A DNA stretch of 64,000 bases from Deltaproteobacteria bacterium (GCA_027317185.1 DAHVFB010000003.1:1-64000); one strand, 5' to 3'; shown: positions 1-8,924, counted from the first letter of the stretch. The notes: a model not told the origin generated them from the letters alone. Program-made: numbers and translations.

Positions 1-557
1 GCACCATCCCGCTGGTACTCGAATCGAAAGACTGGGTCCATGGCGTGATGATGGGTGCGACGATGGGATCAGAAACCACCGCCGCCGCCGCTGGCGCGGT
101 GGGCGTGCTGCGGCGCGATCCGATGGCGATGCTGCCGTTTTGCGGTTACAACATCGGCAATTATTTCGATCACTGGCTGAAGATGGGCCGCGCAATCAAA
201 CGTCCGCCGAAAATTTTTATGGTCAACTGGTTCCGCAAAGATGCCGAGGGCCGCTTCCTGTGGCCCGGCTATGGCGAGAACCTGCGCGTGCTTCGATGGA
301 TGATCGATCGAATAAATGGCCGCGCGCGCGGGGTCGATACTCCGGTCGGGATTGTGCCCGATTCCGCCGATCTGGATCTGGAACATCTGAATTTATCAAA
401 CGACGCGATTGCGCGGACGCTGAAGATCGAGCCTGGCGAATGGCGACGCGAAATCGACTCTGCGGACGAGTGTGTCGGGAAAATTGGCGCGACGCTGCCG
501 GCGGAGTTGGAGCATCGGCGCAAATCGATAGCCGCCGCGCTTAACCAGTGCAGCTAG
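1..557 (+). CDS. pckG: Phosphoenolpyruvate carboxykinase (GTP), C-terminal part
   Basis: This is the last ~185 codons of a GTP-dependent PEP carboxykinase, which interconverts oxaloacetate and PEP in the cytosol at the start of gluconeogenesis. The 5' end lies outside the window; the reading frame is open from base 3, and the ATG at 45 in the ORF track is internal. Diagnostic family stretches are visible: GSETTAAAA, FCGYNIGNYFDHWL, PKIFMVNWFRKD and FLWPGYGEN. These belong to the GTP class and not to the ATP-type PckA. The C-terminus looks complete and ends at TAG. It is followed by an inverted dispersed repeat, not by another gene in operon spacing. Confidence 0.95.
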   Translation, partial: TIPLVLESKDWVHGVMMGATMGSETTAAAAGAVGVLRRDPMAMLPFCGYNIGNYFDHWLKMGRAIKRPPKIFMVNWFRKDAEGRFLWPGYGENLRVLRWMIDRINGRARGVDTPVGIVPDSADLDLEHLNLSNDAIARTLKIEPGEWRREIDSADECVGKIGATLPAELEHRRKSIAAALNQCS

Positions 558-581
558 GAAAACTCCATACCGGGCCCATCC

Positions 582-696
582 TGTCATGCTGAGCCCATTC
601 GCTCCGCTCAGGATAAACTCCGCATCCTTCGCCGAAGCCCTGAGCGCCTGGCGAAGGGGGAAAATTCCGGGATTCTTCGCTGCGCTCAAAATGACA
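582..696. repeat. Imperfect inverted dispersed repeat (MITE-like)
   Basis: The intergenic stretch after pckG begins with TGTCATGCTGAGC and ends with GCTCAAAATGACA, whose reverse complement matches the start at 11 of 13 positions. Internal pieces (GCTCAGGATAAACTCCGC, GAAGGGGG, GATTCTTCGCTGCGCTC) resemble the TGTCATxCTGAGC-type repeats scattered through many soil-bacterial genomes. No coding potential is evident. The remaining bases to 830 show nothing recognisable apart from the ribosome-binding site of the next gene. Confidence 0.6.
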
Positions 697-832
697 ACCG
701 GCTTGGCGCAGCAGTTCCTTGGGTCAGCTAACTAAACCAAATCGGCGAAACGAATATCCGCTGGTCTTTACGGATTGAATCCCGTCGTGTTCGATGGGTG
801 CATAGGCAGCCTGGCTGCATCGGAGGTGGTTG

Positions 833-1984
833 ATGGCCACGGTTAATCAGACCCGGCTTAAGGATCTTTTGCTCGAACTGGTTCAGATCGATTCGCTGTC
901 GCGCAAGGAGCGCAACGTCGCCATGCGTTTACAGCGCGAGATCGAAAGCGCCGGCGCCGTATGCCGTTACGATCGCGCGGGCGAAAAAGTTGGCGGCAAT
1001 ACCGGCAATCTTATAGGACGCATCGCCGCCACCGCGCCCGGAGTCGCCCCGCTCCTGCTCTGCGCGCATATGGATACCGTCGTTCCCGGCGAAGGCGTCA
1101 AGCCGATCGTCGAGGGCGATATCATCCGCACCGACGGCACCACGGTATTGGGCGGCGACGATAAATCAGGCTGCGCGGTGATCTGCGAGACGCTCCATCA
1201 ACTCAAGGCCCTGAACATCCCGCATGGACCGATCGACGTGGTGTTTACCATCTGCGAGGAGGTCGGTCTGCTCGGCGCGAAACATCTGGAAGTCGATCTG
1301 TTTGAAGCGCGTGAAGGACTGGTCTTCGATAGCGACGCGCCGGGATTGCTGTTCGTGCGCGCGCCCGGTGCGCAGTCGCTTTCGTTTACGGTGAAGGGCT
1401 ACGAGGCGCACGCCGGGATGGCGCCCGAGCGCGGCATTTCGGCGATCAAGATTGCCGCCGAAGCGGTCGCCGCGATGCGTCTGGGACGAGTCGACGACGA
1501 GACCACCGCGAATCTTGGAATTATTCAGGGCGGGCGCGCGGTCAATATCGTGCCGAACGAAGTGACTATTCGCGGGGAGGCCCGTTCGCGCGATTCCGGG
1601 AAGCTCACGGCGCAGGTCAATCACATGATCGAATGCTTCAAAAAGGCGGTCGCCAAAGCGTCAATTGCGGTTGACGGCAAGGCGATCATGGCCTCGTTCG
1701 ATTACTCAGCCGACGCCCAATACCAGGCGATGAACATTCCGGAGGACGCGCCGATCGTACGCAAGGTGGTGGAGGCCGCCAAACGCACCGGTCGCACCGT
1801 GTCCACCGCGGCTACCGGCGGCGGCTGCGATGCCAACATCTTCAATCAGCGCGGATTTACCGTCGCGAATCTCGGCACCGGCATGCGCGACATCCATACC
1901 GTGCGGGAATGGCTCGATATCAAGGATATGGTGGCCACCTCCGAAGTGACCGTCGAGCTGCTCAAACTGCACGCCGGGCAATAG
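833..1984 (+). CDS. M20-family metallopeptidase, PepT/YqjE-like
   Basis: A cytosolic dizinc aminopeptidase or deacylase of the M20 family, closest in pattern to tripeptidase T-like proteins. Metal-site motifs appear in order: AHMDTVVPG (HxD, ~residue 80), LGGDDKSGCA (bridging Asp), CEEVGLLGAKH (catalytic EE), FDSDAPG, and a late GTGMRDIHT carrying the last His. The central dimerisation insert begins at YEAHAGMAPERG. Length (383 aa) fits the family. The ATG at 833 is preferred over the TTG at 830 because GGAGGT at 822-827 then has suitable spacing. The exact substrate cannot be told from sequence. The TAG stop lies inside a downstream repeat unit. Confidence 0.88.
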   Translation: MATVNQTRLKDLLLELVQIDSLSRKERNVAMRLQREIESAGAVCRYDRAGEKVGGNTGNLIGRIAATAPGVAPLLLCAHMDTVVPGEGVKPIVEGDIIRTDGTTVLGGDDKSGCAVICETLHQLKALNIPHGPIDVVFTICEEVGLLGAKHLEVDLFEAREGLVFDSDAPGLLFVRAPGAQSLSFTVKGYEAHAGMAPERGISAIKIAAEAVAAMRLGRVDDETTANLGIIQGGRAVNIVPNEVTIRGEARSRDSGKLTAQVNHMIECFKKAVAKASIAVDGKAIMASFDYSADAQYQAMNIPEDAPIVRKVVEAAKRTGRTVSTAATGGGCDANIFNQRGFTVANLGTGMRDIHTVREWLDIKDMVATSEVTVELLKLHAGQ

Positions 1985-2030
1985 TCTCGATCAGCGTTTT
2001 TTTCAGCTTCTTCTGCTTGTGGAAAAGCTG
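1981..2030 (+). repeat. Hairpin-bearing direct repeat, copy 1
   Basis: This unit begins ATAGTCTCGA and contains CAGCTT (2004-2009) pairing with AAGCTG (2025-2030) around a loop that includes GCTTGTGG. A second, diverged copy starts 100 bp downstream. The stem sequences differ between copies while the start and the TTGTGG loop are kept, as expected of a conserved hairpin. It overlaps the stop codon of the M20 peptidase gene and may act as its 3' processing or termination element. Confidence 0.45.
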
Positions 2031-2080
2031 TTGATTCCCTTGTCGCTCAAACTCCCGTTGCTTTAGCGCGTACCTGCCTT

Positions 2081-2132
2081 ATAGTCTCGAAGACGCGCTT
2101 TATTCCCGCTCTTTGCCTTGTGGGTAAACGGG
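2081..2132 (+). repeat. Hairpin-bearing direct repeat, copy 2
   Basis: Second copy of the ATAGTCTCGA unit. Its stem is CCCG (2105-2108) with CGGG (2129-2132), and the loop contains GCCTTGTGG. It sits in the 187-bp convergent gap between the M20 peptidase and the FAH-family gene. No other copy was noticed in the window. Confidence 0.45.
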
Positions 2133-2171
2133 ATCGTCAAGGGCTTCGCGATCGCTAAAGATTCCCCGCGA

Positions 2172-3086
2172 TCAAACAAAAGTGTTGATCAGGGTGCCGA
2201 TCCGCTCGATCCATAGCCGCACCGTATCGCCCGGCCGGATGAATTCATTGCGCGCCAGGCCAACCCCCGCCGGCGTTCCGGTTAGGATGATATCGCCGGG
2301 ATAGAGCGTCATCCGCGTCGATAAAAACTCGATCTGATCGGCGACCGTGAAAATCATCTTGCTGGTGTGCGAATCCTGTTTGATCACGTCGTTCACCCAC
2401 AGCCGGATTCCAAGCTGTTGAGGATCGGGAATCTCGCTGGCCGGTACAATCCAGGGACCGATCGGGCAGGCGGCGTCGAAGCATTTCTGACTGACCCAGT
2501 CGTAGCGAAACGGCGAGGTCGCCGCCATCTGCGGACGGGCGGTAAAATCGCGTGCCGATAAATCGTTTGCGATGGTATAACCGGCGACGTAGTCGAGCGC
2601 CCGGCTGCCCTCGACGTTCTTCGCTTTGCGGCCGATCACAACCGCCAGCTCGACCTCCCAATCCACCATTTTCGAATAGCCGGGAAGCTCGATCCGGGCC
2701 CCGCTCTCGACGATCGATCGCGCGGCCTTGATGAAATGCCAGGGCTTCAGTCCGCGGCTGCGTGGATCGGCTTCCAGCTCAAGATTCTGCACCCGCGCCA
2801 TTTCCTGCACGTGATCGACATAATTTGCGCCGGCGCAATAAATCGACGAGGGATACAATACCGGCGCCAGCAACTTGACAGACTTCAGCGGCTTTCCGGC
2901 GATGCGGGCGGTCGTTCGATTTTCGATCAGCGCATGGGCGCGATCCCAATCATCGAGCACGTCGGGCATCGTGCGATAAGGCGAACCTGCACCCAACTCA
3001 TCGAAGCCGAAAACCTGGCCGTCCGCCACCACCGCAGGACGCGGCCCCTGTTCCGATTCGTAAGTGACGAGTCTGTAATTTGGCAT
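2172..3086 (-). CDS. Fumarylacetoacetate hydrolase (FAH) family protein
   Basis: A metal-dependent hydrolase, isomerase or decarboxylase of the FAH superfamily, which acts on 2-oxo acids or acylpyruvates, typically in aromatic catabolism. The family signature is clear: MVDWEVELAVVIG (metal-binding acidic residues), GYTIANDLSARDF, and the C-terminal ILTGTPAGVG with RPGDTV. The ORF track extends to 3230, but that would run into the tRNA gene. The ATG at 3086 follows GGGAGGTCAGGAGC, an excellent ribosome-binding site, and gives a normal-sized 304-aa protein starting MPNYRLVTYE. No pathway partners lie beside it, so the substrate is undefined. Confidence 0.9.
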   Translation of the reverse strand: MPNYRLVTYESEQGPRPAVVADGQVFGFDELGAGSPYRTMPDVLDDWDRAHALIENRTTARIAGKPLKSVKLLAPVLYPSSIYCAGANYVDHVQEMARVQNLELEADPRSRGLKPWHFIKAARSIVESGARIELPGYSKMVDWEVELAVVIGRKAKNVEGSRALDYVAGYTIANDLSARDFTARPQMAATSPFRYDWVSQKCFDAACPIGPWIVPASEIPDPQQLGIRLWVNDVIKQDSHTSKMIFTVADQIEFLSTRMTLYPGDIILTGTPAGVGLARNEFIRPGDTVRLWIERIGTLINTFV

Positions 3087-3203
3087 GCTCCTGACCTCCC
3101 ACGGCACGATGACAATGACATTTCTCGCGGATAAACACCCGATCCGCGCCGGCCATCGTCCCCAGTGACCCGCCGGTCGAGCGGCATCGAACCGGGCTGG
3201 AAT

Positions 3204-3289
<86 letters not shown>

Positions 3290-3623
3290 ACTGGCGATCT
3301 CCACGGCAAATCCGTTCCGCGACCGCGAGCGAGTGTAACCAAATCTCCTCAGATTTGCGATTTTCGCGATGAATTCAGACGCGGTCAAAGCCGCTGGATG
3401 CGATAGGCGGATCGATCTGCGATGTGGCCTCGCGATGCAAACAGACCCCCTTGGCGGCAGGCTGCCCCCGCAGAAGAACCGTTAATGACCTGCCGTCATA
3501 TCGTCGCTAATTGGATTTTTCGCCGCATAATTTAACTGCAGCGATGCTAATCAGGAAGATTCACGCAAGAAAGTTCACGGTCACGATTTGACCTTGTCCG
3601 TACCGGACATTAAGGTGCGTGAA

Positions 3624-3701
3624 GCCCTGCCGCGCGGCCTACCCAGAGCGCATCGGGGAGGGGGAGTGCCCAAAGCTCCTGGTTTCCTCTCGCGGCAGGG
3701 C
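3624..3701 (+). repeat. Structured intergenic repeat, copy 1
   Basis: A 78-bp unit bounded by GCCCTGCCG and CGGCAGGGC, a perfect 9-bp terminal inverted repeat. Its core CAGAGCGCATCGGGGAGGGG is shared with copy 2 at 3931. Inside, GCATC can pair with GA(g)TGC around GGGGAGGGG. The matched ends, conserved core and inner hairpin suggest either a mobile REP-like element or a small structured RNA. Confidence 0.5.
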
Positions 3702-3930
3702 TAGTCCAATACTTAATTCAAAATCTTTAATTTCAGTGACGTTAATTCCGAGAGTCTTTGTGATTTCCCTTTTGAAAAGAAAAGCCTCGCCTATCCATGT
3801 GGCTGAGCATTTCCTCGTCGTGTCGCCATCAAACTATATAAAAGCCGTTAGTGGCTAATTAAAAATGACTTTCCACCATTGGCAATCAGTTTTTAAGAAC
3901 AGAATGTGGCTTCTTCCCGGCTTCTAAGGC

Positions 3931-4006
3931 GCCCTGCCGGGCGGCTTGCACAGAGCGCATCGGGGAGGGGGATGCCCTCGCACTTGTGGATCCGACTCGG
4001 CAGGGC
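3931..4006 (+). repeat. Structured intergenic repeat, copy 2
   Basis: A 76-bp unit in the same orientation as copy 1, with the same terminal GCCCTGCCG/CGGCAGGGC arms and the same CAGAGCGCATCGGGGAGGGG core. The inner stem GCATC/GATGC is perfect here. The right half (GCACTTGTGGATCCGA) differs from copy 1. Confidence 0.5.
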
Positions 4007-4228
4007 CCGCCCAAGTCTCATATGTCCAATTATTTTTGCTGCAACCATCTATAAACGTCGATTGATAGGAGAGTGACGCAAGCAGCCTGCCAATCTGCTA
4101 CAACGATGCCCCGCTCCGGCAACTTGGCACGAAATCGATTCTTCGCCTCCGGTAAACTGCTTCCTTGATGATGCGCTGATGCAGGGATTGTAAATCTTAC
4201 TTCAGAACTTCAGATTTTTACGCTTCTT

Positions 4229-6601
4229 TCAAGCGACCGCGCGATGCCATTCAGGTGACTTTTCGAGCATCGCGAAAACCCTTCCGGGCGTGAGCGGGAA
4301 TTCGTTGATCGTGACCTCAAATGGCGCCAGCGCGTTCTCGACCGCCGCGACGATTGCCGCCGGCGCCGGAATCGTGCCGCCCTCCCCGGCTCCTTTGACG
4401 CCCAACGGATTGATTGGGGTGGGCGTATGCAGGTGTACGGTTTCGACCGCGGGCACCGCCGATGCGGTCGGCAGCGTGTAGTCGGCGAAATTCGCGGTGA
4501 GCGGCTGACCGGCGTCGTCATAGGCCATCAGCTCGAACAGTGCATTGCCGATTCCATGCGCCACCCCGCCTTGAATCTGCCCCTCGACGATCATCGGATT
4601 AATCACATTGCCGCAATCGTGAGCCACGATATAGCGCACGACGCGCACCGCCCCGGTGTAGATATCCACCTCGACCTCGGCCACATGCGCGCCATTGCAA
4701 AAGGTTGACGCACTGGGCACGAAATTAACGCTTGCCTCGAGGCCGGGGCTGATGCCGTGCGGCATCCATCCGCCCAACCGCCCGCCAGACAATGAGTTGG
4801 TGAACAACTCCTGCAGCGAAATACCCGCCTTCGGATCGCCCTTGAGATGAACCCGGCCGTTGGACAATTCGAGATCATCCTCGAGCGCCTCGAGCTCGTT
4901 CGCCGCGAGCTTAATCAGTTTGTTGCGAATCTCGATGGAGGCCATATGCACGGCCGATCCGGCATTGGCGCCCGACCGGCTCGAAATTGTCCCGACTCCC
5001 ATCGTGATCGCGCCGGTATCTCCGCAGGTAACCGAAACATCGTCGAGCTTCACGCCGAGCTGATCGGCGCAGACCTGGGCCAGAGTGGTCTGATGACCCT
5101 GGCCTTGTGGGCATGAGCCGGTATAGACCCGAATCTTGCCGCTTGGGAGCACGCGAACGATGGCCGACTCGAAGGGTCCGAGTCCGGTGCCTTCAACAAA
5201 ATTGGCGAGACCGATTCCGAGGTAACGCCCGTCCGCACGCGCGGCACGCTGGCGCTGCGCAAAGCCGGCATAGTCCGCCAGTTCGATCGCCTTGGCCTGG
5301 CATTGCGGATAATCGCCGCTGTCGTAAGTAAGCGTCTCGCCATGACGATAAGGAAGTCCCAGCGAATACGGCATCTGTTCCGGTTGAATGAAATTGCGGC
5401 GGCGCAGTTCGGCCGGATCGAGGCCCATCCCGGCGGCCGCTCGATCGAGCATCCGCTCCATCGCGAAAACGCCCTGTATCCGCCCGGCGCCGCGCACCAC
5501 GGTGTTGGGGACGGTGTTGGAAAAAGCCACCGTCACCTGCAGATTCAGATTCGGAATGATGTAGGGACCATGCATCGTGGCGGCGGCCGTATGCGGCGCG
5601 ATAATACCGATCGGCAGATATGCGCCGTTGTCGTGGACCATCGACCCGCGCACACCCAGAATCCTGCCGTTGGCGTCGAGCGCGATTTCCGTATCCCAGA
5701 ACTGGTCCCCCTCACGCGTGGTGGCCAGAAAGTGCTCGCGGCGATCTTCGATCCAGCGCACCGGCGCACCCAGCATCAAGGCCGCGATCGCGATCACGCC
5801 CTCTTCGGCATAAAACGGCGCCTTGGGTCCGAAACCGCCGCCGACGTCGGGGGCGACAACCCGAATCGTTTCGAGGCTGCGATCGAGCATCTGCGCCAGC
5901 ACGCGCTGATTGTTATGCGGCGCCTGACACGATGACCATACGGTGAGCAGGCCATCGACCGGATTCACCATCGCCGCCACCGCCCGCCCTTCCATCGAAC
6001 TGGCATTGCCGCGGTGGGTTCGCAGCGAAACGCTAAAGACGTGCGGCGCACTTCGGAAAGCGGCATCGGTGTCACCTTTAACCAGCGACAGGGTGCAGGC
6101 GATATTGGACGAGAGGGTTTGACGCACGCGCGGCGCATCGCTTTTCAGGCCGCTGCGCGCATCGCCAACCGGGACAGCTTCCTCGTATTCCACTTCGATC
6201 AGTTCGGCGGCGTCCTCGGCGATATAGCGGTTCTCGGCGATCACGACCGCGACTGCCTGGCCGACGTAGCAAACCTCGTCATGCGCCAGTAGTGATTGCG
6301 TTGCCTCCTGCTCCGACGGATAGGCGGTATTCACCACCCGCGGAATCACCGATCCCATCGGAATCGAAGTGCGGGCGCTCGGCGGAAGATCGTCGAAGAC
6401 GATCACCGCCCTGACCCCGGCAAGCGCTCGCGCGTGATGGGTATCGATCGAGCGAATAAAGGCATGCGCATAGGGGCTGCGCAGAAATGCGGCATGCAGT
6501 GTACCCGGCAGCCGCAGATCGCCGACGTAAGTCCCGCGGCCGGTCAGCAGCTTCAAATCTTCAGTCCGCTTTACCCGCGCGCCCAGTTCTTTCGCACCCA
6601 T
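4229..6601 (-). CDS. Xanthine dehydrogenase/CO dehydrogenase-family molybdopterin-binding large subunit
   Basis: A 790-aa molybdenum hydroxylase catalytic subunit that binds Mo-cytosine-dinucleotide and hydroxylates an unknown carbon substrate. The N-terminal a/b hammerhead domain (~1-130) is followed by the Mo-binding domains with DVGGGFGPK. The active-site loop reads VVRGAGR, close to the AYRGAGR of form II CoxL-like proteins and not the Cys-bearing AYRCSFR of true CO dehydrogenase. The catalytic Glu lies in KGAGEGGTIP near the C-terminus. The [2Fe-2S] and FAD subunits that normally accompany it are absent on both sides, so it must use partners encoded elsewhere or be an orphan. CO oxidation should not be assumed. 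Confidence 0.88.
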   Translation of the reverse strand: MGAKELGARVKRTEDLKLLTGRGTYVGDLRLPGTLHAAFLRSPYAHAFIRSIDTHHARALAGVRAVIVFDDLPPSARTSIPMGSVIPRVVNTAYPSEQEATQSLLAHDEVCYVGQAVAVVIAENRYIAEDAAELIEVEYEEAVPVGDARSGLKSDAPRVRQTLSSNIACTLSLVKGDTDAAFRSAPHVFSVSLRTHRGNASSMEGRAVAAMVNPVDGLLTVWSSCQAPHNNQRVLAQMLDRSLETIRVVAPDVGGGFGPKAPFYAEEGVIAIAALMLGAPVRWIEDRREHFLATTREGDQFWDTEIALDANGRILGVRGSMVHDNGAYLPIGIIAPHTAAATMHGPYIIPNLNLQVTVAFSNTVPNTVVRGAGRIQGVFAMERMLDRAAAGMGLDPAELRRRNFIQPEQMPYSLGLPYRHGETLTYDSGDYPQCQAKAIELADYAGFAQRQRAARADGRYLGIGLANFVEGTGLGPFESAIVRVLPSGKIRVYTGSCPQGQGHQTTLAQVCADQLGVKLDDVSVTCGDTGAITMGVGTISSRSGANAGSAVHMASIEIRNKLIKLAANELEALEDDLELSNGRVHLKGDPKAGISLQELFTNSLSGGRLGGWMPHGISPGLEASVNFVPSASTFCNGAHVAEVEVDIYTGAVRVVRYIVAHDCGNVINPMIVEGQIQGGVAHGIGNALFELMAYDDAGQPLTANFADYTLPTASAVPAVETVHLHTPTPINPLGVKGAGEGGTIPAPAAIVAAVENALAPFEVTINEFPLTPGRVFAMLEKSPEWHRAVA

Positions 6602-6781
6602 AATCGATCCTCAATTGCGGCCATGAAACTGGAAACCGAAACATCGCCAGGGACCATATCAAGCATTCGCCAAAGGGTGAAAACGCCGATTTGTTCCGAT
6701 TAACAAAGTTTCCCCGGTTTGACGATTGTGCGGCAATTTGCGCGATCGCCGCCCAAGCCATTACAATTTGAGCTGGAAAAG

Positions 6782-7489
6782 ATGAAGTACGGCGTCATCA
6801 TCACGAAAATGCAATTCCATCGTATGAAGATCGCATCGTTTACGTTGACGGCAATAATTACCGCATTCGTGGGCGGATGCGCGGTGGCGCCCGCACCGTT
6901 GCCCGCGACACCCCACGTGGTCGCGACCCCGCAAAATGGGATGGTGAACGTAGCCGCGCAACCTTTGAAGCCGGTAGGCGATGTGCTGCCGGTGTACGTC
7001 TCGATCGCCAACGGCACCGAGATTCCGCGCATCGTCGCTCCCGACCAGGTGTTCGCGCTCAACGAAGGCGGTGAGCGCATCGCTCCAATACCGACGGGCG
7101 AAGCGGCGCGCCAGGCGGGCGGGGTCGGCGAGCTTAAGGCGGCGCTCGAAAGCGGCGCGATCAGCGGCGGGTTTGGGACCGGCATCGGCGCCGGACTTGG
7201 AGCGGCGGCCGGATCGGCTTTCGGCGCGGTCGGTTCCGGAGCGTTGCTGGGCGGCGCGATCGGGGGTGCGGAGGCGCTGTTCAGCGGCGTAAGCAGCGGC
7301 GTTAGATCGGCGCATCGGCAGGCGAATCAACAGATCGCCTCGGTGGCGCTCAAGCATGGCAAGGTCTATCGCGGTTTCACCCAAAGCGGTTATGTGTTTT
7401 TCCCCAAGGGTAATTACGCCAACCTTGAGTTCGTGCTGGTTAACCAGGAGACCGGCGACACGCAAGATATCAAGACGCCCTGGCGTTGA
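6782..7489 (+). CDS. Glycine-zipper lipoprotein, function unknown
   Basis: A predicted envelope lipoprotein. A hydrophobic signal ends in TAFVGGCAVAP, a fair lipobox, and the mature part has a surface-type domain (VYVSIANGTEIPRIV). A Gly/Ala-rich block (GTGIGAGLGAAAGSAFGA, continuing to GGAIGG) follows and resembles glycine-zipper membrane segments. The C-terminus (GYVFFPKGNYANLEFVLVN) looks like a small beta domain. The start is uncertain: ATG 6782 follows GGAAAAG closely, while ATGs at 6809 and 6824 give a more standard signal length. The track's TTG at 6719 is less likely. It ends 20 bp before the LLM gene, perhaps in one transcript. Confidence 0.6.
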   Translation: MKYGVIITKMQFHRMKIASFTLTAIITAFVGGCAVAPAPLPATPHVVATPQNGMVNVAAQPLKPVGDVLPVYVSIANGTEIPRIVAPDQVFALNEGGERIAPIPTGEAARQAGGVGELKAALESGAISGGFGTGIGAGLGAAAGSAFGAVGSGALLGGAIGGAEALFSGVSSGVRSAHRQANQQIASVALKHGKVYRGFTQSGYVFFPKGNYANLEFVLVNQETGDTQDIKTPWR

Positions 7490-7509
7490 TCGTCCATGCG
7501 AGGTCCAGC

Positions 7510-8565
7510 GTGAAATTCGCTATCGCCGCGCCCTGCTACGTGGATTTCTACAAGGACGCGATCGAGCTTGAGCAGCTCGGGTTCGATGGCTTATGGCTGT
7601 TTGACTCGCCGGTGGTCTATTCCGATGTTTACGCAACGCTCGCACTGATCGCTACCAATACCAGCCGGCTGCGGATCGCTCCCGGCGTGGCGGTGGCGCG
7701 CAATCGGGTGGCGCCGGTGACCGCCCATTCGATCGCCACTATCAATCGGCTCGCACCGGGGCGGGTGGCATTGGGCTTCGCGACCGGCAATACCGCACGC
7801 CGTGCGATGGGCATGCCGCCGGTCTCGCTGCGCGAGTTCACTGCCGAGGCGATCACTATCCGCGCGCTGCTCGGCGGTGGGACTGCGCCGTATCGTGAGG
7901 GCGATCGCGAGACGCTGGTCAAGCTTGGCAGTCCCAGTCGCGGGTTCATCAGTCTCGAACCGCGGATTCCGCTGATTATGGCAGCGACGGCCCCCAAGGC
8001 GCTCAAGATCGCGGGCGAAGTCGGCGATGGCCTGATCACCTCGGGCTCCAATCCCGATCAGCTCAAATCGTGGATCGAGATCGCCAAAGCCGCGCGACCG
8101 TCGGAACGCGCGCGCGATCCGTTCGAAGTGGTCGCGATGGTCGGGGTCTATGTCACCGCACCTGGCGAGAGCGCCGATTCCGCCGGCCCGCGCGCGGCGC
8201 TGGGCCCGTGGATATTGGCGCATCTGGGTTTACGGCTCGACACCTTCAAGGGGCCGGCGGATAAAATGGACCCGGTGCTGGCTGACTTCGCGCGCGAAGT
8301 GGCGAGCCGGCCGCATCCGAAGCATCTGTGGATTTATGAGACTTATCAGACCGGGGTGCCCGAGGATCTGCGGCGATTCGTCACACCCGCGGCGATCCAT
8401 GCCACCTGCCTGTGCGGTCCACCGGATTTTATCGCCGATGGAATCGGAAAGGTCGTGGCCGCCGGCGCCGACGAGATAATTTTGCGTCCGCACGGCGACG
8501 GACGCATGCTGGTCAACTATCGCCGCTTCGCGGAAACCGTGATGCGTCCGCTGCGCGGTAGGTAG
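7510..8565 (+). CDS. LLM-class flavin/F420-dependent oxidoreductase
   Basis: A luciferase-like TIM-barrel oxidoreductase of about 351 aa. Recognisable features are the N-terminal strand AIAAPCYVDFYKDA, GFDGLWLFDSP, the RLRIAPGVAVARNR segment, APGRVALGFATGN, and ISLEPRIPLIMAATAPKALK, with GDGLITSGS in the barrel's second half. GTG 7510 is chosen because GAGGT lies about six bases upstream; the tracked TTG at 7486 overlaps the preceding stop. Members use FMN or F420, and the cofC gene at 24 kb makes F420 plausible. Substrate unknown. Confidence 0.82.
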   Translation: MKFAIAAPCYVDFYKDAIELEQLGFDGLWLFDSPVVYSDVYATLALIATNTSRLRIAPGVAVARNRVAPVTAHSIATINRLAPGRVALGFATGNTARRAMGMPPVSLREFTAEAITIRALLGGGTAPYREGDRETLVKLGSPSRGFISLEPRIPLIMAATAPKALKIAGEVGDGLITSGSNPDQLKSWIEIAKAARPSERARDPFEVVAMVGVYVTAPGESADSAGPRAALGPWILAHLGLRLDTFKGPADKMDPVLADFAREVASRPHPKHLWIYETYQTGVPEDLRRFVTPAAIHATCLCGPPDFIADGIGKVVAAGADEIILRPHGDGRMLVNYRRFAETVMRPLRGR

Positions 8566-8696
8566 CGCCCTGAATTCCCGCCGCAAATCAGGACCACCAA
8601 GCTTCAGGCTGCTTGCAAAGATCAGGTAAGCGGCAGCACCGTCCATTTTAACCATGTTGCCGGCAGTCCGATGGGCGTATTTGTGGCATCAGCGCC

Positions 8697-8924
8697 CTAC
8701 TTCCGCTGCTTTGCGATCAATTCATCCAGCGCTTGATTGACGAAATATGCCTGCGCCGGATCCGACCGATCGAGCTGCTCCCGCGATCGCGCCACCCACT
8801 GCCCGATAGCGATCGTTGCGGCTTCTTCGACGCTCGGAACTCCGCACGCAGCAGCCAGCCGCCGCAGTTGTTCCGCGATTTCATCCGGCAATTCAATTTG
8901 AATCTTCATACTTTTGGTCTTCAT
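8697..8924 (-). CDS. Small ribbon-helix-helix-like protein
   Basis: A 75-aa protein whose N-terminus (MKIQIELPDEIAEQLRRLA) has the strand-helix pattern of RHH DNA-binding proteins or antitoxins. A charged helical tail follows. No toxin gene adjoins it: the neighbours are an LLM oxidoreductase and a divergent ribonuclease. The start could be either the first Met or the Met at codon 6; neither has a clear ribosome-binding site. It could be a solitary regulator or a relic of a toxin-antitoxin pair. Confidence 0.5.
   Translation of the reverse strand: MKTKSMKIQIELPDEIAEQLRRLAAACGVPSVEEAATIAIGQWVARSREQLDRSDPAQAYFVNQALDELIAKQRK

Larger units (their letters stand above)
3290..4228. other. Long gene-free region with two structured repeats
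   Basis: About 940 bp between tRNA-Leu and the molybdopterin oxidoreductase holds no convincing gene. The only ORF of note (3619..3858, 79 aa) overlaps repeat copy 1 and resembles no family. The region is visibly richer in A+T than its neighbours, especially 3700-3930, which could mean an acquired or eroded segment. Two copies of a 76-78-bp hairpin repeat lie inside it and are listed separately. Confidence 0.5.

Noticed and set aside
3619-3858. 79-aa ORF as a gene
   Set aside because: It overlaps a structured repeat, has no recognisable family and lies in an AT-rich non-coding region.
4229-6601. Aerobic CO dehydrogenase CoxL
   Set aside because: The CoxL Cys active-site loop is not present and no coxM or coxS adjoin, so only the broader family is claimed.
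8697-8924. Complete toxin-antitoxin system
   Set aside because: Only an RHH-like protein is seen; no toxin ORF lies beside it.
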